From assembly GCA_029964075.1 (NCBI GenBank), contig CM057135.1, forward strand, positions 10,442,863 to 10,506,862: DNA of 64,000 bases, written 5' to 3'. Source of the DNA: Patiria pectinifera. Lineage: Eukaryota; Echinodermata; Asteroidea; Valvatida; Asterinidae. Made by a program: the position numbers and the translations under genes. The notes under the pieces are model-generated. The model saw only the letters and a list, made by a program, of their open reading frames with translations. It did no database searches and was not told where the DNA came from. This document shows, piece after piece, positions 31,540-41,049 of the stretch (position 1 is the first letter of the stretch; every line of letters starts with the position of its first letter).

Positions 31540-33175
31540 CATTCCAAAGTTCGAGAAAAGTGTCTTGACAAAGGTGATGACCTGACTTTGGACATAGCGA
31601 TAAGTATGGGGCAAAACCACGAAACGTCACAAGAAAGCCTGAGAATCATCGCAAGGAAGAGGACTCGAAAGTCCATTCCATCAAGAAACATCACTTCTCG
31701 AAACCAGCTGAACAAACACGGAAAGGAGGAAATACCAAAAAAACCTCCACCCATACGTTCTCCAGCTGGCAAGACACCACAACAGCAGACCAAACGCTAC
31801 CAAGGTGCCCAATCAAGTGACCAACTATGCCACAAGTGTGGATACAGCTCAGCACACAGCAAGTGCCCAGCTAAAAACCAAAGATGCAGCAACTGTCACA
31901 AATTGCACCACTTTGCAGCAGTGTGCCGCCAACGCCAGGCGACACATCAGGTGGAAGAGAACGAGATTCTCACATCAGATAACGACTCTGCATCAGACAA
32001 CGACTACGCACACCTGATCAGCTCAATTGGAGATCAGAACGCTGACGAATGGTATGAGAATGTGAAAATAGCAGGCAAAACACTCCGCATGCAAATAGAT
32101 ACGGGTGCTGCCCAAAGCATCATGCCATACAATGCCTTCGTCGAGCTTGGCTCAAATCAGAAGTTAGAGCCAACAAAGCAGAAATTCAAGACCTACTCCA
32201 GTCACCCACTGGAAGTAAAAGGATGTGTGACGATGGCAACTCAATACAAGAACAAATCAGTCGATGTTCTGTATCATGTTGTCAGTTCCAACAAGAAACC
32301 GCCACTCTTGTCCGGAACAGCCAGCCAGCAGCTACGACTCATCCACAGAATCTTCAGCATAGACCGATATCCAGAGCTGAAGAAAACAACTGGCACACTC
32401 CAAGGAACGTACTCACTGAAAATTGACCCGACAGTCGCACCAGTAGTACACGGCCCAAGGAGACAACCACAGGCGCTGAGACAGAAGATTATCAGCAAAT
32501 TAGCAGAGATGAAGCAAGATGGCCATATCACCAAAATCACAGAGCCCACAGACTGGGTCAGCTCGATGGTGACGGTGGTCAAGAACGGCAAAGTCCGAAT
32601 ATGCTCAGACCCAAAGGACCTGAACAAAGCCATTCGCAGGGAGTACTACCCCATCCCGACGGTTGAAGAAATAGTACCGGCGGTTCCAAACACCAAAGTA
32701 TTCTCCGTCATTAATGCCAAATCAGGATTTCTTCAAATTAAACTCAACTACGAGTCCAGCCTGTTGACAGCATTCAACACGCCAGTTGGACGCTACAGAT
32801 GGCCGAGACTCCCGTTCGGCATCAAAAGCGCATCAGAGATGTTCCAACGCATCATGGATACTATGCTCGAAGGCATAGAAGGCGCTCGTGCAGTGATGGA
32901 TGACATACTAGTTGCCGGCAGAGACGAAGCACACCATGACAAGATCATGAAGGAGATCGTCAAGCGAGCAACAGAGTGGAACCTCAAGCTAAACTAAAGT
33001 GTCAAGTCAAACAACGGAGAGTGAAGTACGTTGGACACGTGCTAACAGAAAATGGTCTCCAGGCCGACCCTGATAAAGTGACAGCAGTCCGAGAACTACC
33101 ACTGCCCAAATCCAAAGAAGACATCCGACGGTTCCTTGGAATGGTACAGTACCTGGCTAAGTTCATCCCAAACCT
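31540..33175 (+). pseudogene. Ty3 zinc knuckle, protease, reverse transcriptase
   Basis: In order: CHKCGYSSAHSKCPA and CSNCHKLHHFAAVC (Cys-x2-Cys-x4-His-x4-Cys knuckle), protease MQIDTGAAQSIMPY, then reverse transcriptase with GHITKITEPTDWVSSMV, VRICSDPKDLNKAI, SVINAKSGFLQIKL, LPFGIKSASEMFQRIM and AVMDDILVAGR. The first catalytic Asp of RT is Asn in SVINAKSG (the family has VxDAKSG), so this copy should be inactive. The frame shifts near 32990 and continues as VKYVGHVLTENGLQADPDKV to the insertion of the TIR element. Confidence 0.88.
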
Positions 33176-35136
33176 TAGCCTTGACCAAGGCTATCAGCTT
33201 GTTCCCATATGAGCTTGCATTGTTCCCGCTACCGCACACCGCGCGCGCAGCAACACAATGTTGTACTATACCGTTAGCCCCAACGACCCTTGCGTGTGCT
33301 TTGTGTGCATGTACGTACGCCCCACACTCACTTCCGCAAACAGCCGTACAGTAAGTCGAGGCAGAAGATAGCCTTGACGCAACCGTGTATGCTGAATATG
33401 ATAATTAGTACGCGCTATGGTAAATAGTCTTCTCTCATTGGATAACGGCTGACAAAAAAAATGAATATTTATTAAATTGCATAATACAACCAAAGGTTTA
33501 TAAACCAGACGGCCTGTGGTAACAATAATTATTGTAAAACACCCCCTTAAAATCTTACATAATAGTAGAATAATATTTATAAAGTTACACATAGTTTGGG
33601 TCGAAAATGAAATGAAAAGGATGAAAAATTAGACCTTCAAAAAACGGCAAACGGTACAAAACCGCACGCCGGCAAAAACGACGTCACCATGCACAGAGGC
33701 CACGTTGGGGCCGTCCACTGTAGGCACCGGCCCGGCTGGCGCCATGCAGTGAGACACGCTGCGCTTTCACGTTCAGCGGCCAAAAAAACGCTCACACTAT
33801 TGAGCATATATACTTTTTTTGGGGGGGGGGTATTTCTTCTTAGCTGTCAAGGGGATATGGGAAAAATATATCTCTCCTTCAGCAAACTTATTCTGTAAGA
33901 CTGATTTTAACTTGTATGAACAACTTATAAGTTCTATGTCGTATGTACGACTAATATATCGACAGGGTACGACACATTTCGACAGGGTACGACATACATG
34001 TCGACAGGGTATGACATATCAAACATATGACATAATGTCGACAGGTGCCAGTACAACATATATGTCGTGCATAAGTCGAGTCGACAGGGTACGATATATG
34101 TCGCATACGACAAAGTTGTATAAGTACGACTTAATATCTCGTGTGTGCAAAATATGAATTGTAACTCGTATGTTCGACTTGTTTGTCGATAATGTCGTAC
34201 ACACAACATATCTTGTGAGAACGACTTGTATCTCGTGTGATTTACATCTACGACTTACATGTCGTACGTATGTCGTAGGTACGACATACGATTCATACGT
34301 ACGCGTTAAAATACATGTGTCGTACGTATATCGAGATGTATGTTGCACATGGTACAAATTCAGGGAGAGTTTTTTTTCACCATGTACCTGCAGTTTCGTA
34401 TATTTCCATCCCAAAGTCAATAGCTCGTTTCTTGCAGTTAAATCATACGGGTGTTTATAGATACGAGTTAACCTGCATTCGATTAAATGGGTACGATTTG
34501 ACCTGGGTCCGAGTTGACCTGTTCCCTACATTCGCTGTCAGAATAGCACGGGCATGTAGCGGCGTGATAATGTACGCTGTTGCACCGACAAAACGTCGGC
34601 GGACTGTCTTGAACTGTCCAATTCGCAATACATTGGAAATAATATCATTTTGAACAATTGTTCACTCATATAGCGGCATATTTTATTTCTTTGTAATAAA
34701 ACTGGAGAAATGGTTGGTTTATAAAATGGGATTGAAATACCTGGACATACCATGGTTTGAGTGAACATACATGTACGTGGTGTATACAGTAATTTGCGGG
34801 TCATGAATATGTATGTCGCGGGTCAAAGTTTACGGGCTTTGATTGGATATCGTGTAATATATGCGCATCAGAAATTTTTTTCGGCCGATTTCGGTCGAAA
34901 CAATAAAGAAACACATACGAATTCGCCACGGTTGCGTCAAGGCTATCTTCCGCCTCGACTTGCTGTACGGCTGTTTGCGGAAGTGTGTGTGGGGCGTACG
35001 TACATGCACACAAAGCACACGCAAGGGTCGTTGAGGAACGGTATATTACAACTAGTGATTGTGTCGCGGCGCGCGCGGTGTGCGGTAGCGGGAACAAGCT
35101 CGTATGGGAACAAGCTGATAGCCTTGGTCAAGGCTA
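33176..35136. mobile_element. Non-autonomous TIR DNA element, copy 1
   Basis: Ends are inverted repeats of about 220 bp starting TAGCCTTGACCAAGGCTATC; the first 18 bases are themselves palindromic. A 9-bp target duplication CC(C/T)AAACCT flanks it (33167-33175 and 35137-35145). Discounting it leaves the Ty3 pol frame continuous across the junction. No transposase frame inside. The centre (33940-34330) is packed with TACGACAT/ATGTCGTA words in both orientations. The 9-bp duplication fits Mutator-like elements among others. Confidence 0.88.
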
Positions 35137-35145
35137 CCTAAACCT

Positions 35146-36734
35146 TAGCGCTATCGATGCTCCAATACGAGAGGTCACAAGCAAGGACACAGAAATCCGC
35201 TGGGACAAGCCGCAACAGCAAAGTTTTAACAAGCTCATCGAGATGTGTAGCAGCGCACCCGTACTCGCCTACTACAACGTACGCAAACGCGTCACAATTC
35301 AGTGTGATGCCAGCAGCTTTGCTCTCGGAGGCGTTCTCCTTCAAGATGGCAGACCGATAGAAAAAATATGCTAGCCATAGTACATTGCGTAAGAAGTTTC
35401 ACCACTACATCTTTGGCAAAGAAGTTACAGTAGAGAGTGATCACAAGCCACTCCAAGCCATCTACAGCAAGCCACTTCTTGCAGCACCAATGAGACTTCA
35501 AGTGATGCTACTCAGACTCCAACCATACGACTTAAACGTGACGCACAAGCCTGGCCGAGAAATACCGATTGGAGATGCATCTCAGCCGTGCCAATCTACC
35601 AGAATCCGAGCCAGACATGAAGCCAGTAGTAGTAAACATGACCGACTTAATTGCCGAGACGCCAGCACGATACACCCAGTTCCAGAAATGCACAGCGGAT
35701 GAGCTCAATGAGTTGCATTCTATGATCCTCAAGGGATGGCCTGATACTAAGGGTGAAACTCCCAACTCCATCCGACAATTCTGGACCTCAAGAGACGAAC
35801 TGTCAGTAGCTGATGGCATTGTCTACACGGGTATGCGCATTGTTGTACCACCAAGCATGAGAGCTGACATGCTGTTGCAAATCCACGCATCGCACCTTAG
35901 CATTGTCAAATGCAAACAACGAGCTCGAGAAGCCCTCTACTGGCCTGGCATGAGTGAACAGATCACAGACTGTCAGACCTTGTTCAAGACTGTCATCTGT
36001 GCAACACCAACCAGAACCGTCAACATGCAGAACCACTGAAGCCCACCAAGCTTCCAGACCTACCATGGAGCGAACTAGCCTGCGACATATTTGATTTTGA
36101 GCGACAACAGTACATCGTCACGATCGACTACTACTCAAAATTCATAGAGGTAGACAAGTTGCCTGATATGAGCAGCGCAGCCGTCATAGATTCACTGAAG
36201 GCGCAGTTCAGTCGTCATGGTATCCCAGAAAAGCTGAGAACGGACAACGGCCCACAATACTCTTCATCTGAGTTCTGCAAGGACTACGAGATACAACACA
36301 TCATTTCTCCACCTTATCATCCACAGTCAAATGGCGAGGCAGAACGAGCCGTACAAACTGTAAAACGCCTATGGAAGAAATGCCCAGACAGATACTTGGC
36401 TCTTCTCGACTATCGCACAACCCCGCTAGCTAGCTGCAACTTATCTCCAGCCCAACTACTAATGGGACGCCGTCCCCGTAATAAGCTACCAACATCGAAG
36501 TCACTACTGCAGCCAAAGCTATACAGCACCCCAGAAGTGAAGCAACGCTTCGACAACGACAAAACCAAACAGCAGTTCTACTACGACAAGAAAACTGGCC
36601 AAAACCTTCTTGCACTCATCTCTAGAGATCCAGTCCGAATGGCCCCACTTCCTGGTAAAAACCGCTGGCACCCAGCTACAGTTGTTGATCATCACTCAAC
36701 ACCTCGCTCTTATGTGGTCGAGCACAATGGCTGA
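35146..36734 (+). pseudogene. Ty3 RNase H and integrase
   Basis: RNase H begins with VTIQCDASSFALGGVLLQDG (catalytic D) and continues after a frameshift at about 35372 with VTVESDHKPLQAIY. The spacer is followed by the integrase zinc-binding region (HASHLSIVKCKQRAREALYW, then a C that remains single as read) and catalytic core: ELACDIFDF (D), LRTDNGPQYSSSEF (D) and NGEAERAVQTVK (E). It ends RSYVVEHNG. The frame shifts near 35560 and 36039. The resemblance is to the K02A2.6-like group of Ty3 polyproteins. Confidence 0.85.
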
Positions 36735-37438
36735 AAATACAGGAGAAACAGACGGGATCTTCGTCTTGCAACCCATGGAGCTAACAAGCCTCTTCATCGC
36801 GCTCCTGCAGATTCAGACCACGTAACCTTGCCAGTCACCACACCAGTTGCCACTCCAGCAAACACACCGGCAGCCAAACCCCCAGAAGGATGCCCCATCT
36901 CAACTCCAAAGCCAATGCCAAAACCCCCTTAGTCCACCACAGAAACCAGCATTGCAGCCCCACCGACCTATGTGACGAGAAGCGGACGCCTCAGCAAACC
37001 ACCAAAACGCCTGGACTTATAAAGGATCTACTTCAAAAGTTCTCCTTCAGACAGATCCTTCTTCAGACAGATTCTTCTTCAGATTACTTAATGCACAGTT
37101 CGGTTCAGTGATTAAATAAAAAAATAAGTAACATAAAACAAAAACAAATTGCGTGTCAAAAAAAAGGTGATAAGTTTTCACATTTCGTGGGGTTTTTTTT
37201 TGTTCCGCCAAAAGCGAATGGCAAAACCGAACAGATTGTTTTTTTTCCCTTTATGTTTTTCTCAGAAAAGGAGGAAAATAATTCAGTTGATTGAACTTTG
37301 AACTTACTCAAGAAACATTTCAGTTTGAAGCTATAACAACTATCAATGTTGAATTTTTCATGAACAGTAAATCACACTTGGACTCTAAACAATTTCCCAG
37401 ACACTTCAAATAGTTGTTTTTGTGTGTTACAAAAAAAA

Positions 37439-37454
37439 TTGAAAGAAAAGGAGA
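37439..37454 (+). promoter_or_regulatory. Polypurine tract
   Basis: TTGAAAGAAAAGGAGA lies directly before the 3' LTR. It is the expected primer for plus-strand DNA synthesis and fixes the LTR boundary. Confidence 0.8.
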
Positions 37455-37558
37455 TGTCACATATGGAACACCGTAGTTACAGTTGACTCGTGACCTGCGT
37501 GTCTTAATAAACGACATGTTGATTCCCGTACACTCGTCTCCGTAGTCAGTACTTAGCA
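37455..37558 (+). repeat. 3' LTR (104 bp)
   Basis: Matches the 5' LTR over its whole length and is followed by the GGAGC target duplication. Confidence 0.9.
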
Positions 37559-37563
37559 GGAGC

Positions 37564-38193
37564 TAGACATTCCTTACATATTCAAAACAACACAAAAGGA
37601 TGGGCGTTGGCCCGATGTATAACCCGGTACAAAATGGCGACTTAAATGAAGACCATAATATCTCACAGTGACAAGGCTGGATATTGATACGCAATGAAAG
37701 GACATTAATAAGCAATGAAAAACAATATAATACAAATCGAACCATGGTAATAAATTCCTCTCCACACAAGAGAAGGTAAAACTTCACTACATGTACATTA
37801 CATAAGTTCATGACCCCGAGTTTTATGCATAGTTTAATAAACCCAAAGGAAACCCACCTAATACCCATAATTGCTGCACAAAAAAAAACCCAAAGTTAAC
37901 CACCCCAAACCTAATTTTATCCCAAACCCGACAAACAAGAAAACAGATCCGAAAAAAATAAAACTCACTACTTTAGGTCGACGAGTTTACCCGCAGTTAT
38001 TTGTTACTCTCTGGAAGGACAAATGACCTAACATTTCCACACAGGGTCTCACTTTTAAAGATTATAAAAAATAAAACAGCTGAATTACCCCAAAAACAAA
38101 AGAGCTAGATATGACATGAATATGAACCCACAAAGTGGGTTGAGCTCAGTTACTCATCACGAAACGTGAAGATTTGTCCGTTGCCTGATCGCG
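37564..38193 (-). other. Region between ORF1 and ORF2 of the Tx1-like LINE
   Basis: By position it belongs to the LINE. A minus-strand reading near 38190-38150 gives KIYAIRQRTNLHVS and a double stop, a plausible end of ORF1 cut off by the inverted-repeat element. The rest has no recognised motif. Confidence 0.5.
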
Positions 38194-38575
38194 TAAATTT
38201 TATTCTTAGGAGGGTTAGGGGCAATGTCATGAATAATTCGTGTTTATCCATGCAAACGGACAATGACATCAACAACATTGTTGTTAGTTACTCAACTAGT
38301 TACAATACATTAAAGCATTTTAAAAAACGGTTGTCGTCGAGCTACCACACAGTAGCCTAGTGGATAGCGAGATGAGCTATGGATACAAAGATCACTGGTT
38401 CGAATCCACGTCGTCGCTGCTCATTTTCATGAGCTATTTTTCTTCTCCAAATTTATCACTGAGATAATTTTAAATTAAGGGGAAAATAGAACGAGAACCT
38501 AAGTCTTGCAATGATTCAAAGGAAAAACTGAATTATTCATGACATTGCCCCTAACTCTCCTAGGAAAAAAAATTA
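38194..38575. mobile_element. Short inverted-repeat element inside LINE ORF1
   Basis: Arms of about 53 bp (38194-38246 and 38523-38575) share AGGGGCAATGTCATGAATAA in opposite orientation. Total length 382 bp, no coding capacity. Its centre carries a tRNA-like promoter. It interrupts the 3' end of ORF1, whose last codons appear on the far side. It may be a MITE that captured a SINE head, or a SINE with inverted ends. Confidence 0.75.
38346..38420 (+). ncRNA. tRNA-like A/B box, SINE head
   Basis: TAGCCTAGTGG at 38353-38363 fits the RNA polymerase III A box and GGTTCGAATCC at 38397-38407 is a perfect B box, 34 bp apart as in tRNA genes. The T-stem has two mismatches and no acceptor stem closes, so it is not a working tRNA. 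It is probably a SINE promoter. Confidence 0.7.
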
Positions 38576-38577
38576 CC

Positions 38578-39368
38578 CTGCCCGATCTCCACCGACCAGC
38601 AAAGAATCGCAACTTGGTTCCTTGATCATACAAAGCCTTTACCTCAGTTTTCCAGCGCCTCTTTTCTTGCCAGTCTTGAGCAGTTGGATCATCAACGATG
38701 AAGAGCTGGGACCCCTCCAAGGCACGGCGGCGTTCCTTCATGACTTTCACTTAGTCTTGGTAGGATAGTAGTTTGACCAAGATGTGAGCGGGCCGGCCAT
38801 TTTGGTCTTGCCCGTCGCGGTGGGCGCGCTCAATTCGCGGGGGATTTGTGGCCAAGCCGAACTTGGTCTTGAAAATATTCTCGATCTTCTCGGAACACGT
38901 TTCGTTGACCGACCTGGGTACTCCAACTACTCAAAGATTGTTTCTTCTGACGAATCTCTCCTGCTTGTTGAGGTCCACTTGCATCTTAGTAAGCTGCTCT
39001 TTCACCGCCACTAGCTCAGACTTCAGGGAACCGACGGACTTTTCGAGGCCCACCCTGGCCTTTTCCAGCTCAGCAATCCTTTCCCTGTTAAAATCTATAG
39101 AAGCGGCCAATTTGATCTCAAGTTGTTGCTGGCCCTCCAATATCTTAGACAGAGTAGAGCGAACGAAGACTTCGAACTCGTCATGATGGTCTTCCTTTCT
39201 GTCACCACGGGTCTCGGTCTCTTCGTCACTCGATATTGCAGGGAGCGGGTCGGGGGGCGCCGCATGACCGGTCCTTTTCCCACTATGTTGCTTCGGTGGC
39301 ATGCTATAAGCTGTGCACACGGTAGGGTAATTTTTGACAGTAAGAGTTACGGAGCCCTGTGTGGACAC
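38578..39368 (-). pseudogene. Tx1-like LINE ORF1 (RNA-binding protein)
   Basis: Begins MSTQGSVTLTVKNYPTVCTA or at an inner Met near 39302. A basic, acidic low-complexity start is followed by a coiled coil (RERIAELEKARVGLEKSVGS, SELVAVKEQLTKMQVDL). After RRNNL come frame changes into an RRM-like part and the C-terminal domain (VKVMKERRRALEGSQLFIVD, DWQEKRRWKTEVKALYDQG, LRFFAGRW). This layout is that of L1/Tx1 ORF1 chaperones that form trimers and bind LINE RNA. The C-terminus is cut by the inverted-repeat element. Confidence 0.78.
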
Positions 39369-39406
39369 GTCCTTCTCCTACGGTGTCATCAGTCGAAGTC
39401 CTCCTC

Positions 39407-40899
39407 TTCGTGATGTTTTTTTTTATCTCGCTCAGTAAATTCCATGGGTATTGGATCGTCAAATATGCAATTAATATCACGTTGTAATTGTAACATCTTC
39501 TTTACAAATTTAGTTGCAGCGTCTTTGCCCCTGTACGTTTCTCCAAACATATTTTCGCCATCACATCTAACGACTACCAACAAATAACCACTTGCTTTGT
39601 GAATGTTTGTCTTTTGCGTGTTTTCCTTTTTATCGTGCTGAGTTTTTTCTAGTACCGGTTCAAAGTCGGCGTATTTACGCCGACTTTGAATCGGTACTAG
39701 AAATTGTGCGTCCTGTGCAAATCTGTGGTGTTTAAATTTTAATACGTTGTTCTCGGGAAAGACGATTTTAGACGGAGGCTTGTCTGTTCCCTCACAATCT
39801 TGTTTGTGTCTGTCTAGTTTTTCTTGCGTTCCGTTGTGTGACAGACATCTTCGACAGAAATATTTTGGTGTCGATCTGCCGTTGCGGTATAAAAAAATCT
39901 AGAAAATTGTTTTATCCAACAGTAGTGACTCTTATCACCGTTGGAAAACAACAACAGATCGATAACCTCGGCGGTAGGATCTGTGTTTTTAGATAATGCC
40001 AATACATGAATGTTATCTTGTTCAGTATAACCAAAAACGTTCATTGATAGATTATTTTGTCTTTCTATCCTAGACATGATTTTGATCCACTGGTGTGGGA
40101 AAGTCTATATTTTCAAATTTCAGTCCATCGTTCGTGTTGTATATCGTAGTTCTCTCTTCGTGGACCTTATATTTCGGGTTGTTTTCGATTCGCTTTTTTA
40201 CTTTGTCCGAATATTTACCAAGAGCGGCTCTCAAACACCATCTCAAACACTCGTTTTCTTTGTTTTGTACGTTGATAATCGCCTTTTTATTTTTGAAATA
40301 GTCGGGTAGCTCTATTCTGCTTGAGCATAACGGTTTACGTTAATGTAAAATGTGAGTATTTTATCGACTACCCAACCAGATCCTCGATTTGTATGACTCG
40401 CGTGTTTTTGTTTTACTTGATCGATCGCTTCTTTAAGAATTTGCTTTACCTGACTCTCCATCAGGTACATTTTTAACGTATCTCACTGTAATTGCAATCT
40501 GAAGCTTCATGTCAGTGAGTTCTCTCAGTTCTGATACAACTTTGCTTTCGATCTGCCGCTCGTGAGTGCGAAAAAAAAACCAGTCCAATGTCATTATTAA
40601 ACTGTCTCGGAATCAGTTCCCAGTTTCGAAAGTTATTTATAAACCTTCTCGTACCTCTGAAGTCAGCCTCTTGAAAATCTTCGGGAAATTTAAATCTGTT
40701 GATCGCTGAGAGTAAATCTTTTTTTTTCAAAAGTCGACCATTACAACCCGTCGGTACGTATTCTAGATTGTGTTCGTCTACAATCTGTTTGAGCTCATGC
40801 AGTGTCTTTTTCCTCAAGTTTTTAAATTTACTCTCTTCAGCCCTTATAGCCTGAATATAGTCTCGACGGACTAGTTTTTCTACGGTCTGGGTATTTCAT
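39407..40899 (-). pseudogene. Polinton DNA polymerase B, N-terminal part
   Basis: From the likely ATG at 40899 the frames give a SAP-like basic helix pair (KKTLHELKQIVDEHNLEYVP, LLKKKDLLSAINRF), RRFINNFRNWELIPRQF, SELRELTDMKLQIAITVRYV, the domain reading NRGSGWVVDKILTFYIN with NKKAIINVQNKENECLRWC, IDFPTPVD, RQNNLSMNVFGYTEQD, VIDLLLFSNGDKSHYCWIKQ, a zinc motif, the exonuclease-type motif YADFEP and ATKFVKKMLQLQRDINCIF. It breaks at DKKKHHE, the LINE target. At least three frameshifts (poly-T9 near 40570, near 40080, near 39850). Confidence 0.85.
39646..39703. repeat. 58-bp palindrome in the polymerase exonuclease region
   Basis: Arms of 28 nt (39646-39673 and 39676-39703) pair with one mismatch around a TT loop. 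The sequence encodes the YADFE motif on the minus strand, so the palindrome lies within conserved coding sequence. Confidence 0.9.
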
Positions 40900-41049
40900 T
40901 ACGGTCCGAGGTTGATGTTTAATGGTTAATTATAAACTGATTTATAAAACAGCTGTAATATTTGATAACATTAGGTTTAGAGTAGACTGCGCAATGCGCA
41001 TGCATGATCATTGCAGATTTTGCAGTGTTACTATACTCTGCAGTCTGCT
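40900..41049. other. Sequence upstream of polymerase start
   Basis: AT-rich, no gene. It should lead toward the right end of the Polinton, but no terminal repeat was recognised before the TIR element. Confidence 0.5.

Larger units (their letters stand above)
30485..37558 (+). mobile_element. Ty3-type LTR retrotransposon with very short LTRs
   Basis: Identical-ended LTRs of 104 bp (TGTCAC...CA) flank a gag-pol region, with GGAGC as 5-bp target duplication at 30480-30484 and 37559-37563. A polypurine tract touches the 3' LTR. It landed between ORF1 and ORF2 of the Tx1-like LINE, just upstream of the ORF2 start. No clear primer site follows the 5' LTR. Internal length about 5.1 kb once the TIR element at 33176-35136 is discounted. 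Confidence 0.9.
25437..39406 (-). mobile_element. Tx1/L1-like LINE inserted in the polymerase gene
   Basis: A two-ORF non-LTR element on the minus strand, its own sequence about 5.2 kb, swollen to 14 kb by three insertions. The ~17-bp direct repeat ttc(a/g)tgatgtttttttt flanks it (25420-25436 and 39407-39424) and also marks where polymerase coding stops and resumes. ORF1 lies at 38578-39368, ORF2 at 30449 down to 25513. The 3' end reads CCCCTGAGGGGG before the A-run. Confidence 0.85.
5640..40899. mobile_element. Main Polinton/Maverick relic, interrupted by insertions
   Basis: The hallmark set is present: retrovirus-like integrase, family B DNA polymerase with the zinc-binding VRDHCH...YRGAAH block, FtsK/HerA-type packaging ATPase and a major capsid protein, plus several accessory genes. 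Removing the insertions at 9519-13381, about 22166-25122 and 25437-39406 leaves about 14-15 kb, close to the usual 15-20 kb of Polintons. Outer limits are uncertain because no terminal inverted repeats were found; the ends given are those of the outermost genes assigned to it. Confidence 0.85.

Noticed and set aside
38346..38420. Functional tRNA gene
   Set aside because: A and B boxes fit, but the T-stem has mismatches and no acceptor stem closes.
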